From: Kutzneria buriramensis
GTDB taxonomy: Bacteria; Actinomycetota; Actinomycetes; Mycobacteriales; Pseudonocardiaceae
Reading direction: 5' to 3'
Length of the DNA stretch: 64,000 nucleotides
NCBI RefSeq assembly: GCF_003387475.1
Contig: NZ_QUNO01000014.1
Span: forward strand, 62,001 to 126,000
Below, piece by piece: positions 43,101 through 52,301 of the stretch. Below the pieces are notes generated by a model. The model made no database searches and was not told the origin of the DNA. It was given only the letters and a program-made list of their open reading frames with translations. A program made the translations under genes and the position numbers. Each line of letters opens with the position of its first letter. Within the stretch, counting starts at the first letter, position 1.

Positions 43101-45692
43101 ATGGATATGCGCTACGAGGCTTTCTGCCTTGAGGATCCGCAGTTCTACGAAACCCCGGCGAACTGGGGGGGTGATCACGACTCGTTCGACGTGCCGGCGC
43201 GTTCGTGTCCGCCCGGATGGGAGCGTTCTCAGTTCGGTGTCTGGTCCCTCCTGCGCCCCGCCGAGCACAGCGGGCCCGAGCAGGGATGGAAGGTGCACGT
43301 CTCGGCCGTGCCCAAGAACGCGGCACGAGTGCTGGCGACGGTGGCGGACTACTGCCTGCCGCGTGGCGTGCCGTTCAAGTTCATCACCAGCGAGAAGGCC
43401 CTGGTGGCGCGGAACTCGAAGTACGCGCCGCGCGAGTCGAGCGGGAAGTTCGTCACCATCTACCCGGTCGACGACAAGGAGTTGGCCCGGATCCTCGTCG
43501 ATCTCTCCCTGGCGCTCGTCGGGGAACGCGGACCGTACATCCTGTCCGACCTGCGTTACGACGAGGGGCCGCTGTACGTGCGCTACGGAGCCTTCGTCGA
43601 GCTCTGGACGTCCGACGAGTCGGGACGGCCGGTGCCGGCGCTGCGCAGGCCCGACGGAGTGCTGGTCCCCGACCGGCGCGAGCCGGTGTTCCAACCCCCG
43701 GACTGGGTGTCGCTGCCCGCGATCCTGTTACCCCAGCTCGAAGTGCGCAAGGGAGCGGCCACGGTCGACTACCCGTACCGCGTGGACCAGGCGCTGCACT
43801 TCTCCAACGCCGGCGGCGTCTATCTGGCCCGTCCGGCCGACGGCGGCGATGTGGTCGTGCTGAAGGAGGCGCGGCCACTGGCCGCCATGGAGTGGGACGG
43901 CACGGACGCGGTGCACCGGCTCTACCACGAGGGGCGGATGCTCGATCGCCTCGCCGGCATCGCCGGTGTGCCGGAGCTGCGTGACCAGCTGGCGATGTGG
44001 GAGCACGACTTCCTGGTGATGCAGCACATGCGCGGGCGGAGCCTGGCCCAGTGGCAGGCCGACGAGTACCCGTGCCATCAACGTGAGGCGTCGTCGCACG
44101 AGCTGCGCTCGTACACCCGCAGGGCGCTGAACGTGGTGGCCGACGTCGAGAAGCTGCTGTCCGACATCCATGACCGGGGCGTCGTCTTCGCCGATCTGCA
44201 TCCGGGCAACATTCTGGTCGATGTCGACGACTCCGTCTCGCTGGTGGACTTCGAGCTCGCCTTCGACGTCGGCCTCCGGCGGCGGCGGCCGGCGTTCGGA
44301 GCGCCCGGGTTCGGCGCCCCGGCCGACCGCATGGGGTTCGCGGTCGACGACTACGCGCTCGCGGCGTTGCGACTGTGGATGTTCCTGCCGATGACCACCC
44401 TGACCGCACTGGCGCCGGCGAAGCTGCGCGCCCATGCCGAGTTCGTCCGGCGACGGTTTCCGCTGCCCGCGGGCTATGTCGAGGACGTGCTCGCCGAACT
44501 CGACCCGGGCCAGGCCGCGCTGTTGCCCTCGGGACCGGTCGCGGACGCGTGCGGACCGGACGAACCCGACTGCATGGTGGCCGATGCCGTGCACGGCGGC
44601 GGCGCGCTGCCCGAATTCTGCTGGGCGGCGCTGCGCGACTCCGTTGTCGAGGCGATCAGCGCGAGCGCGACGCCGGAGCGACAGGACCGGCTGTTCCCCG
44701 GTGACATCGAGCAGTTCTCGCTCGGCGGCACGTGCTTCGCGTACGGCGCGGCCGGGGTTCTGCACACGATTGCGGTCAGCGGCGGCGGCCGTCATCCCGG
44801 GTACGAGCAGTGGTTGCTGGACGCGGTGCGCCGCGAACCCGTGCGGCGTCCCGGCTTCTACGACGGGGCGCACGGCGTCGCCTACGTGCTCGACTTCCTC
44901 GGCCACCGGACGGAGGCGGCGGCTCTGGTGGAGGCGGCGGCGCCGCTGGTCCGCGCCAGCCGGGACCACCGGCTCGGCGGCGGCCTCGCCGGCATCGGCC
45001 TCAACCTGCTGCACCTGGGCCGGACCTGGCGGGACGCGGCGCTGGTCACGGACGCGATGGCCATCGGCGAGCGGCTGGCGGAGCAGCTGGCCGAGACGAG
45101 GCCCCGCTCGAACGCCGCCGTCGGGCTGCTGCGCGGCTGGACCGGACCGGCGTTGTTCTTCCTGCGCCTGTACGAGCACACGCTGGACCGGCCCTGGCTG
45201 CGACTCGCGGAACTGGCGCTGTGCCGTGACCTCGGCAACTGCGGATACGGATCCGACGGATCGTCGCCCGCGTCGGCGGGCCGGCGCCTGTCGTCGAGCC
45301 TCGCCGCCGGCTCGGCCGGGTTCGCGCTCGTCGGCGACATGATCGTCGGCTACCTGCCCGAGGCGGCGTGCGCGCCGGACCTGCCAGTGCTGGAACGGTC
45401 GTGCCAGGCCGAGTTCGTGTCCGAGGCCGGATTGTTCTCGGGACGTGCCGGCATGCTCGGCGCGTTGGCGGTTCTGCTGCGCCGTGGCGCGGACGCCGAC
45501 ACCGAGCGGGCCATGCACCGCCATCGGACCCTGCTGGTCTCCCTGCACGCCACCCACTATCTGGGCGCGCTGGCCTTTCCGGGCAGCCATTCGCTGCGCC
45601 TGTCGATGGACTTCGCGACGGGCAGCGCGGGAGTGCTGCGCGCGATGACCCTGGCCGGCGGCGGCGAAGGCACGCTGCTGCCCTTCCTCTAG
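43101..45692 (+). CDS. Class III lanthipeptide synthetase (LanKC)
   Basis: This 863-residue trifunctional enzyme has an N-terminal phosphoSer/Thr lyase-like domain (MDMRYEAFCLEDPQFYETP is the family opening). A protein-kinase domain follows, with the catalytic loop FADLHPGNILVD (Asp365, Asn370) and VDFELAF as the metal-binding DFG equivalent. The C-terminal LanC-like barrel has GFYDGAHGVAYVL and GWTGPALFFLRLYEH but lacks the Cys-Cys-His zinc ligands, which marks class III rather than class IV. It phosphorylates Ser/Thr of a precursor, eliminates phosphate and cyclises Cys onto the dehydro-residues to give lanthionine or labionin. The precursor follows 114 bases later. No dedicated transporter or protease gene is adjacent. 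Confidence 0.93.
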   Translation: MDMRYEAFCLEDPQFYETPANWGGDHDSFDVPARSCPPGWERSQFGVWSLLRPAEHSGPEQGWKVHVSAVPKNAARVLATVADYCLPRGVPFKFITSEKALVARNSKYAPRESSGKFVTIYPVDDKELARILVDLSLALVGERGPYILSDLRYDEGPLYVRYGAFVELWTSDESGRPVPALRRPDGVLVPDRREPVFQPPDWVSLPAILLPQLEVRKGAATVDYPYRVDQALHFSNAGGVYLARPADGGDVVVLKEARPLAAMEWDGTDAVHRLYHEGRMLDRLAGIAGVPELRDQLAMWEHDFLVMQHMRGRSLAQWQADEYPCHQREASSHELRSYTRRALNVVADVEKLLSDIHDRGVVFADLHPGNILVDVDDSVSLVDFELAFDVGLRRRRPAFGAPGFGAPADRMGFAVDDYALAALRLWMFLPMTTLTALAPAKLRAHAEFVRRRFPLPAGYVEDVLAELDPGQAALLPSGPVADACGPDEPDCMVADAVHGGGALPEFCWAALRDSVVEAISASATPERQDRLFPGDIEQFSLGGTCFAYGAAGVLHTIAVSGGGRHPGYEQWLLDAVRREPVRRPGFYDGAHGVAYVLDFLGHRTEAAALVEAAAPLVRASRDHRLGGGLAGIGLNLLHLGRTWRDAALVTDAMAIGERLAEQLAETRPRSNAAVGLLRGWTGPALFFLRLYEHTLDRPWLRLAELALCRDLGNCGYGSDGSSPASAGRRLSSSLAAGSAGFALVGDMIVGYLPEAACAPDLPVLERSCQAEFVSEAGLFSGRAGMLGALAVLLRRGADADTERAMHRHRTLLVSLHATHYLGALAFPGSHSLRLSMDFATGSAGVLRAMTLAGGGEGTLLPFL

Positions 45693-45714
45693 GCGCCCCT
45701 GTCGCTCGTCGCAG

Positions 45715-45733
45715 GCGCCGAACGGCTCGGCGC
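45715..45733 (+). promoter_or_regulatory. Short hairpin between LanKC and its precursor gene
   Basis: GCGCCGA (45715-45721) pairs with TCGGCGC (45727-45733) around a 5-base loop, in the gap between the synthetase and the precursor. It could attenuate or stabilise the message to adjust enzyme-to-precursor ratio. Evidence is only the pairing. Confidence 0.25.
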
Positions 45734-45806
45734 GGACCGCGCCGGCCCCACTGACCTCCAGCGCGTGACGCTGGCGGATTTCCCATTCAACGAAGGAGAA
45801 AACCAC

Positions 45807-45941
45807 ATGGAGAACGTGCTCGCGCTTCAGGGGATCAAGTCGGCCCCGGGTTGCTGCGGCGACCCCTGCGACAACGGGTGCGGCCATGGGTGCGACCACA
45901 TCTGGATCTCGGTGATCCTGGGCGGCGGGGTGTGCCTGTAG
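45807..45941 (+). CDS. Class III lanthipeptide precursor, Cys-rich core
   Basis: This is a 44-residue peptide with AAGGAG eight bases before the ATG, directly after the LanKC gene. Residues 4-8 (VLALQ) match the (I/L)LxLQ leader motif recognised by class III synthetases. The core is unusual: Ser only at 12 and 35, no Thr, but Cys at 16, 17, 21, 25, 29 and 43, in the block GCCGDPCDNGCGHGCDH. At most two lanthionines are possible (Ser12 to Cys16/17; Ser35 to Cys43 or another), and the labionin pattern SxxSxxxC is absent. Four Cys would be left for disulfides or metal, with His27 and His31 close by. The C-terminus is hydrophobic (IWISVILGGGVCL). Confidence 0.85.
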   Translation: MENVLALQGIKSAPGCCGDPCDNGCGHGCDHIWISVILGGGVCL

Positions 45942-46040
45942 CCGAAGGCCTCACCCGAAAGCTGACGCAGTAGGAGTGGAGCGGCGCGCACCGACCGCGT
46001 CGCTCCCACCCCATTGATCACCTTCTCCTGGAGGACGACG

Positions 46041-46670
46041 ATGTTGTGCCGACCGCTGCGCGGTCCGCTCGGTTCCCTTGCCCTGTCCGCCCGTGGTGTG
46101 CCGCTGATCGTTCGTGTCGGTGACGCGCTCCCGGCCATCGCCGCGGCGGTGTCGCCCGCGATGCTCGTCGGCGGCCTGCACGCCGCGCTCATCGGTCGTG
46201 GCGCCGCGTTCGCGATCGTCTCGACGCTGGCCGCGGCCGTGCTGTCGCTGGCCGCGGACGCCGTTCGGGACTTCACGCGGGCACTCCGCGACGGTGGCGG
46301 CCTGCCGGGGCGGGGCGACCGCCCGTTTCGCGAGTTGCTCGAACTGGGGGTCGCCGAGCAACGGCGGCTCATGCCGACCGATCCGGTGACCTCGGCGTCG
46401 ATGGGGCGGACGGGCACCGCGCTGCTGCTGATCGAACTCCTGCTGGCCGTCGCCGCGTCGACGGGCGCCGTGGTCAGGTTGGCTTCCCGCGGCGGGTATC
46501 TCGCCCTCATCCTGACCGTGAGCGCGCCGCTGTCGGCGTTGACCGCCGCGACGTTCGTGTCCAGCCCGGGCTATCACGCGAACTCGGTGGTGGTGGCGGG
46601 ACAACTGGCATCGTGGTTGCTCGACGGCCTGCGCGGGCTGCGGGTCGCCGGCCCGCCGCACCAGGCCTAG
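46041..46670 (+). CDS. Predicted membrane protein of unknown function
   Basis: This is a 209-residue protein with about four hydrophobic segments: VGDALPAIAAAVSPAMLVGG, FAIVSTLAAAVLSLAAD, GTALLLIELLLAVAASTG and LALILTVSAPLSALTAAT. The second half-loop carries a charged stretch (RDFTRALRDGGGLPGRGDR). I recognise no family. The ATG at 46041 follows GGAGG by six bases. It is the third gene after LanKC and the precursor, 99 bases downstream, so it may be an immunity or export factor for the lanthipeptide. That rests on position only. Confidence 0.55.
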   Translation: MLCRPLRGPLGSLALSARGVPLIVRVGDALPAIAAAVSPAMLVGGLHAALIGRGAAFAIVSTLAAAVLSLAADAVRDFTRALRDGGGLPGRGDRPFRELLELGVAEQRRLMPTDPVTSASMGRTGTALLLIELLLAVAASTGAVVRLASRGGYLALILTVSAPLSALTAATFVSSPGYHANSVVVAGQLASWLLDGLRGLRVAGPPHQA

Positions 46671-46682
46671 CGCCGACGGCGC

Positions 46683-47252
46683 TCACCCATAACGCTCGAC
46701 CATCTTCTTGCGGATCCGGTAGAGCGCGGAGTGCGTGCCCTGCGGGGTCGTGCCGAGTTCTTCGGCGATCTCCTTCCGGGTGAATCCGCTCGTCAACATC
46801 AGGACCAGTTTCCGGTCCTTCGGAGAGAATGCCTCCAGGCGGGCGGCGAGCCACTGGGCCTCCGCGTTGTCGCACACGACGTCCACAAGATCGTCGGCGC
46901 TGTGGGGAATGAGCCGCGGGTGACTCGCCATCTTCTTGACGATCGCATTGTGACGGGCCTCGTCGACGCATAGGCGGGTCACCAGTCTGGTGAGGAACTG
47001 GGGAACACGGTCCATGTCCAGTCGATCGAACTCGGCGCCTCGGATGATCGCCTCCTGCACGATGTCTTCGGGTTCGGTGGGTGCGGTGCATCGTCGAGCC
47101 GCCACTCGGACCAGTTGTTGTCGTATTCGGACGCATTCCACCCAGTATGCGGAGGACGGAACCTTGTGGGTGGGCGTGATTGTGTCCGCAGGCGCCCTGG
47201 GTGCTCCTGGCGCGTCCTCTCCGAGCGGTCGGCTGAGCGTGGGAGTCGTCAC
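46683..47252 (-). CDS. Sigma-70 family (ECF-like) RNA polymerase sigma factor
   Basis: This protein has a region 2-like segment (LVRVAARRCTAPTEPEDIVQEAIIRGAEFD) and a region 4 HTH (LVLMLTSGFTRKEIAEELGTTPQGTHSALYRIRKKMVERY). The region 4 phrase FTRKEIAEELGTTPQGTHS is diagnostic of sigma-70 region 4. I take the GTG at 47252. A frame open to the GTG at 47384 passes through AT-rich, promoter-like DNA and is less likely; neither start has a clear ribosome-binding site. No anti-sigma gene is adjacent. Its target promoters are unknown; it converges on the membrane-protein gene with a 12-base gap. Confidence 0.72.
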   Translation of the reverse strand: MTTPTLSRPLGEDAPGAPRAPADTITPTHKVPSSAYWVECVRIRQQLVRVAARRCTAPTEPEDIVQEAIIRGAEFDRLDMDRVPQFLTRLVTRLCVDEARHNAIVKKMASHPRLIPHSADDLVDVVCDNAEAQWLAARLEAFSPKDRKLVLMLTSGFTRKEIAEELGTTPQGTHSALYRIRKKMVERYG

Positions 47253-47709
47253 GCGAATTAGGCTGCCCGGTTCGCGCTCCACTAACCAGGGGGCCGCCAC
47301 CCGATTCGAGATAACGTTCGCAGGCTGAATCGATCCTACATGGGTAAATATCGGATCGTCATGGTGAGATCGGCCATTTGTCACTGGAATGGTGTAGTGG
47401 TTGGTGTTGGGGCGTCGCCGCGCCCGCTGCGATTATTCATCCGTTCGGCGGCTGGCGGTCCCGGTGGTTCGGAGTGGAAGTAGTCGCGCTGTGATAGATG
47501 GCCGACGCATTCTTCGACATTTGGCGCGGAAACGCCAAAATGGCCGGGTGTGGGCCGCTCGGCGGCCAGATTCGTGGCCGACCGCGATCCCTGACCGACC
47601 GTTCAGGTGAAGATGTGTGAGAGGCGCTGCCCTCAGGCGAAGAGATGGTGCTCCGGTGCTTCTGGCGTGGATGCCGTGGTGATGATGAACAGGGTTGGGG
47701 AGTTACGGC
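47253..47709. other. Divergent intergenic region between sigma factor and protease inhibitor
   Basis: These 457 bases are partly AT-rich (47255-47400) and hold no supported gene. They should contain the promoters of the sigma factor and of the SSI-type inhibitor. Confidence 0.45.
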
Positions 47710-48135
47710 ATGGTGTGTCTGTGTCGACTATTGATCGTATCAATCGTGCTCGTGAGTGGAGTCGTGGCGGGGCCGCCGGCGGTTGCGGGTCCGCTCCCGG
47801 TCGGACAGAGCTATACGGAGTCCGTGCAGTTGACGGCGGCCACGAGCGTCGGTGGCAAGGAGCGGAGACAGGCGCGCCTGCTCCGGTGTGATCCCGTCGG
47901 AGGGGATCATCCGCACGCCCAGGCGGCGTGCCGCGACATAGCGGTGGCGGCGGGAGACTTCGACCGACTTCCCGGCGATCCCGTGAAGGGGGTGTGCGGG
48001 GCCGGACTCGACCTGTACGACCCGGTGACCGTCACTGCCGCCGGGGAGTGGGACGGGACGATCGTGGAGTACCGCAAGACGTTCACGAGTGAGTGCAAGC
48101 TGCGCCTGGCCACCGGTCTCGTCTTCGATCTGTAA
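47710..48135 (+). CDS. Secreted subtilisin-inhibitor-like (SSI) protein with enlarged reactive loop
   Basis: This 141-residue protein has a signal peptide (MVCLCRLLIVSIVLVSGVVAG) and the SSI fold: LLRCDPVGGDHPHAQAAC (first disulfide), GDFDRLPGDP, the reactive loop, YDPVTVTAAGEWDG, YRKTFTSECKLRLATGLVFDL. In Streptomyces SSI the loop reads C-P-M-V-Y-D-P; here it is C-G-A-G-L-D-L-Y-D-P, three residues longer, so the P1 residue cannot be assigned by simple alignment. The family blocks extracellular serine proteases. The ATG at 47710 follows GGGGAG. It converges on a large secreted subtilase, and the two share a bidirectional terminator, suggesting an inhibitor-protease pair (inference). Confidence 0.88.
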   Translation: MVCLCRLLIVSIVLVSGVVAGPPAVAGPLPVGQSYTESVQLTAATSVGGKERRQARLLRCDPVGGDHPHAQAACRDIAVAAGDFDRLPGDPVKGVCGAGLDLYDPVTVTAAGEWDGTIVEYRKTFTSECKLRLATGLVFDL

Positions 48136-48185
48136 TCCCCTCGCGGGTCGGGGACGAGAAACCCCGGGCAGGTGACGGGGTTGCG

Positions 48186-48221
48186 GACGGGTGGTGCCTG
48201 GCAGGGGTGGCACCACCCGTC
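48186..48221. terminator. Bidirectional terminator between inhibitor and subtilase
   Basis: GACGGGTGGTGCC (48186-48198) pairs perfectly with 48209-48221 around a 10-base loop, between the convergent SSI and subtilase genes. There is no long T-tract, as is usual in high-GC actinomycetes. Confidence 0.75.
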
Positions 48222-48260
48222 ACGCTTGTCGCTAGGCCCGCCGTTCTCCTTCCATACGTG

Positions 48261-51200
48261 TCATTCGACCGGCTTGTCGGTGAGCGCGTAGGCGCGCAGA
48301 ACGGTCTGGTTCATCCGGTTGCCCGCCAGGTCCGACGCCTCCAACCGGAGCGACACGAACCCGGTCGTGCCGAGGGCGCCCATCGTCGGATCGGTGACGT
48401 GCACCTGGTAGCGGCCCCCGACACCGCCGCTCACCGCCGCCTGCTGCCAGCTGCCGCCGTCGTTGGTCGAGTACCACAGTCGCAACTGGGTGACCTGGGC
48501 CGGCGGCAGGGCCGCCGGGTGGTAGCCGACGGTGACCTCGAAGGTGTGCGGCCGGCCGGCGGGAGCCTGGTTGAGCAGGTCCAGGCCGAGGTCGTAGTTG
48601 ACCTGGAGCAGCGGTTGGTAGGCACAGGCCGACCAGTCCTGGAGGCAGCGGTAGCCGGGGGCCAGCGGACCGGCCGGCTGTCGCGGCTGGAAGGTCCACG
48701 ACGTGGTGGTCTGGGTGGCCCTGCTCTGGATCGCCGCGCTCGGCCACCCGAACACCGGCTTCGAGGGCAGATCGTCCACGGTCTGGAGGCGGTAGCTCGC
48801 GTTCGTGCTCGGCAGCGCGAACTCGGGTGCGGCGATGGGCAGGCCACCGATGGCCGAGATCTCCTTGTCGTCCTGGAACAGATGCGCCACCGGCACGTAC
48901 TGCCCGCTCTGCCAGGGGTCGACCGTGTGTCCCGGTGTCGAGTCCATCCACTGCAGCGCCGGCACGAACCGCCTCGTGTCGCTGAGGCAGAACGCGCACA
49001 GCACCGGCGCCGTGCCGTTGGCCGCGGACGCGCTCTGTTGCGCGGCTCCGCCATGGATCGGCGCCTGGAACCAGTTCTCCATCGGCCGGAGGCCGGAGCC
49101 GCGGAACACGTCGTTCGAGTACAGGCTGAACATCGTGGACCGGTCCGGATTCCCCGCGGCGTCGGGGGCGAACTCCGACACGGCCCGCTTCCAGTACACG
49201 TGGTCGTCCGTCGGCCCGATGTACTCGACCAGCGCGGTCGGGCCGCGGAGCAGCGTTCCGGTCAGTGCCATGCCGGACGGGCTGTCGGTGGGGAAGGCGA
49301 ACCACTGCTTCTTGAACACCAGGTCCGGCCGGTCGCCGTGGTACCGGGTCGGCACCTGGACCATGCCCGCGTGATCGACCTTGCGAACCTGGTCCGCGGA
49401 GATGCCGTTGCGGTTGCGGAAGAACAGGTTGTCCATGTAGTCGGGCTTCGCCTTGGCCCGCAGTGACAGCGTGCCGCTTCCGCTCCTGGCGAGGTCGGCC
49501 AGCTGCCGGCCTTCCTTTCCGCTGAGCGCCAGCACGGGGAGCCCGACACCGCTCAGGCCGGTGATCGGTAACGCGTCGGCGGCATCGACGTACGGAACGA
49601 GGGCGAGAGCACCGCGCTGGCTCGCCGCGCTCGCCGCCTGCTGCACCGCCTGCGACAGGTAACCGGTCGGGTTCGCCGTGCCCGCTGGCACGGTCAGGCC
49701 CACCACGGCGAGCCTGTCCTTGACGGCGGCCGCGTCGAAGCCCGCCGCGTCCAGGGATCCGACCAACGCCGGCGAGGCGGTCGCCTCCTTGGGGAGTTTG
49801 CCCGTGACAGCGGCCGGGTCGTAGAGCGGATGCAGGGCCAGCCGGCTCGGCGTGCGCATCTCCAGGTCCACCACCGACTGGCTGAGGGTCAACCGATCCG
49901 TGGCCGAGATCGATCCGCGCCGCGCCGGGGCGGTGGGCGTCACGTAGGTCTGCCATCCCGCCGCCGGAGCGAGGAAGGCGCTGGACGTGGGCAGGGGGTC
50001 GTCGGGCAGGTCACGCTGCACCGAGACGAACTGCTCCCGCAGATCCGTCGGCTGCCCCGTCGAGGCGCCGATGGGCACGGCCTTGCGCGCGTCGAGCGAG
50101 ATCGTCGTCGGACCGTCCACAGTGGTCTCCGAGGCCACCAGGAGGTTCGCCCGCCGGACGGCCGTGTCCTGCTCCATCGTGACCGTCGACGTCGAGTACC
50201 TGCCCGCGGGCACATCCATGGTGCCGGTGCCGTTCGTCAGCGGCATCATGAACATCGGCGGGATGAACGGATCGTTGGCGTTGGGGTGGGCCCAGTCGTA
50301 GTCGTCGCGCGTGATGGTCAGCGCTCCGCTGGCCGGCGTCGCCGCCGCGCCGTGAGAGTCGGTCACGGTGGCCGTCAGCGGGAACGTCCGGGACTCGGAA
50401 TAGAAGCTGACGCCGCTGCGGATCGGGATGCCGTCGCGGGTCGTCGCGGTGATCGCGCCGCCGTAGGGGCCGGTGGGGCCGGCCGCGGTGTCCACGGCCA
50501 GGTTGACGGTGGCCTGGCCGTTGGCCGGTATGGAGACGGATGTCTTGTTCAGCCGGGCGGAGCCGGCGGGCGCGTGGTCGCCGTCCCATTCGTTCATGGA
50601 CACGGCCACGGACAGGTCGACGGGCTTGTCGGTGAGATTGGTGTAGGTCACCGTGCGCGTCGTCTTTCCGTCCGCATTGGACAGTCGGCCGAGGGATACC
50701 GCGGGCGGGCCGAGCGCCGCGCTGCCCAACGCGTTGGGGACGTCGACGCAGCCGGTGCCCTGCTGGTACCACGGCGCGCCGGTGTCCTTCGCGCTGGAGG
50801 TGATCAGTGCCTTCAGCTCGGCGGCATGCCAGTTCGGATGGGACTGCGCGAACAGCGCCGCCGTGCCGGCCACGTGCGGGGTGGCCATGGACGTGCCGGA
50901 CATCTTGGTGTACTGGTCGTCGACCGGAGAGCCCAGCGAGGTGTTGCGCGCCCGGGCGGCGATGATGCCGACGCCCGGCGCGGTCACCTCCGGCTTGACC
51001 GCCGCGTCCTGCAGGCGAGGCCCGGCACTGGAGAAGCTCGCCATGTGGTACGTCGAGTCGACGGCGCCGACCGCCAGCGCCGAGGCCGCCGCCGCCGGCG
51101 TTTCCACCTGCATGGCCGCGCCGTCGTTGCCGGCGGCGACCACGAACAGCACTCCGGTCTGCGCGGTGAGACTGTCCAGCAAGGTGCTGAGCGGGTCGGT

Positions 51201-52301
51201 GCCGTCGGTCACGCCGGCGCCGAGGCTCATGTTGACGATGCGCGCGCCGGCCTGGACCGCCCACTGCATGCCGGCCATCACACTGGATTCCGTGCCGTAG
51301 CCGGAGCTGTCGAGCACCTTGCCGTTGAGCAGCTGCACCCCGTCGGCCACGCCGCGGTACCGGCCGCCGGAGGCCGCTCCCGAGCCGGCGAGGATGGACG
51401 CGACGTGCGTGCCGTGGCCGAAACCGTCGCCGGTGTCGGGATCCGAGGTGAAGTTGGCGGCGTCGACCACCCGGCCGGCCAGGTCGGGATGGCTGGCGTC
51501 GATGCCGGTGTCGAGCACGGCGACCTTCACGCCGGCGCCGTCGAGTCCGGCCGCCCACGCGGTGGGCGCGCCGATCTGCTGCGTGCCCTGCTGCTGGTTG
51601 TCCGAGCTGGCTCGGACCCGGCGGTCCAGCGACACCTTGCTGATGTGGTCGGTGCTGATGTGGCTGGCCGGCGTGTGCGGGCTGAACCGCGAGTCCCCCT
51701 GCGCGCCGACGAGTGCCTGCCAGAAGCCGGTGAGACCACCCCGGTCGACCCGCACCGCCGCCGCTTCCGCGCTGGGCAGCGACAGCTCCTTGTCCGCCGA
51801 GGGAAGGGCATGCACCCGGTGGGAGAGGGTGTCGCCGGAGGGATGGTCGCCGTACCCGAGGATCATCGGCAGCGCCTTGGCCGAGGAATCGTCGAGTCCC
51901 TCGGCGACGAGTTCCTTGACGTCGAACAGCTCGCGGTCGAGCAGCCCAGAGGCCACGTACGGGGACGCGTCGGACGGGATCACGTAGTAGCCGTCGTGTC
52001 CGGAGCCGATGGAGAACACCGGAGCCGGCCCGGGCCTGGTCGCCGGCTCGACCGTGGCCGAGGGCGCGGCGTTGGCGGGTGCGGTGTAGGTCACCACGTC
52101 GCCGGTCACCAGGGTGACCCGGTAGGACGGCGCCGGCCGGGCGCCGGTTCCTTCGGCGCCGCGTGACGCGACGGGGGCGGCCGACGCGGTCGCCGGGACG
52201 ACCGTTGTCAGCAGGGAGGCGGTCAGCGCGCCGAGGGCGATCACCAGAGTGGCGCGCCAGCCGGACTGTGGCCGGCGGCCGCGGTGTTGTTCAGCCGTCA
52301 T
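48261..52301 (-). CDS. Large secreted S8 subtilisin-family serine protease
   Basis: This is a 1346-residue secreted protease. A long Sec signal peptide (ends ATASAAP) and a propeptide of roughly 200 residues precede the S8 catalytic domain. The triad is visible: Asp264 in AVLDTGID, His296 in GHGTHVAS, Ser471 in GTSMATPHVAG. The oxyanion Asn lies in VVAAGNDG. About 800 residues of C-terminal beta-rich extension follow, with PPAVSLGRLSNADGKTTRTVTYTNLTDKPVDLSV at its start and tandem Ig-like segments to the end, typical of large actinobacterial subtilases. The ATG at 52301 follows GAGGGA. Possible roles are nutrient protein breakdown or processing of a secreted RiPP leader; nothing in the sequence picks one. 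Confidence 0.92.
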   Translation of the reverse strand: MTAEQHRGRRPQSGWRATLVIALGALTASLLTTVVPATASAAPVASRGAEGTGARPAPSYRVTLVTGDVVTYTAPANAAPSATVEPATRPGPAPVFSIGSGHDGYYVIPSDASPYVASGLLDRELFDVKELVAEGLDDSSAKALPMILGYGDHPSGDTLSHRVHALPSADKELSLPSAEAAAVRVDRGGLTGFWQALVGAQGDSRFSPHTPASHISTDHISKVSLDRRVRASSDNQQQGTQQIGAPTAWAAGLDGAGVKVAVLDTGIDASHPDLAGRVVDAANFTSDPDTGDGFGHGTHVASILAGSGAASGGRYRGVADGVQLLNGKVLDSSGYGTESSVMAGMQWAVQAGARIVNMSLGAGVTDGTDPLSTLLDSLTAQTGVLFVVAAGNDGAAMQVETPAAAASALAVGAVDSTYHMASFSSAGPRLQDAAVKPEVTAPGVGIIAARARNTSLGSPVDDQYTKMSGTSMATPHVAGTAALFAQSHPNWHAAELKALITSSAKDTGAPWYQQGTGCVDVPNALGSAALGPPAVSLGRLSNADGKTTRTVTYTNLTDKPVDLSVAVSMNEWDGDHAPAGSARLNKTSVSIPANGQATVNLAVDTAAGPTGPYGGAITATTRDGIPIRSGVSFYSESRTFPLTATVTDSHGAAATPASGALTITRDDYDWAHPNANDPFIPPMFMMPLTNGTGTMDVPAGRYSTSTVTMEQDTAVRRANLLVASETTVDGPTTISLDARKAVPIGASTGQPTDLREQFVSVQRDLPDDPLPTSSAFLAPAAGWQTYVTPTAPARRGSISATDRLTLSQSVVDLEMRTPSRLALHPLYDPAAVTGKLPKEATASPALVGSLDAAGFDAAAVKDRLAVVGLTVPAGTANPTGYLSQAVQQAASAASQRGALALVPYVDAADALPITGLSGVGLPVLALSGKEGRQLADLARSGSGTLSLRAKAKPDYMDNLFFRNRNGISADQVRKVDHAGMVQVPTRYHGDRPDLVFKKQWFAFPTDSPSGMALTGTLLRGPTALVEYIGPTDDHVYWKRAVSEFAPDAAGNPDRSTMFSLYSNDVFRGSGLRPMENWFQAPIHGGAAQQSASAANGTAPVLCAFCLSDTRRFVPALQWMDSTPGHTVDPWQSGQYVPVAHLFQDDKEISAIGGLPIAAPEFALPSTNASYRLQTVDDLPSKPVFGWPSAAIQSRATQTTTSWTFQPRQPAGPLAPGYRCLQDWSACAYQPLLQVNYDLGLDLLNQAPAGRPHTFEVTVGYHPAALPPAQVTQLRLWYSTNDGGSWQQAAVSGGVGGRYQVHVTDPTMGALGTTGFVSLRLEASDLAGNRMNQTVLRAYALTDKPVE

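Noticed and set aside
47253-47384. Longer sigma-factor start at 47384
   Set aside because: The added 44 codons cross AT-rich, promoter-like DNA with no sigma-factor homology. The GTG at 47252 is preferred, though not proven.
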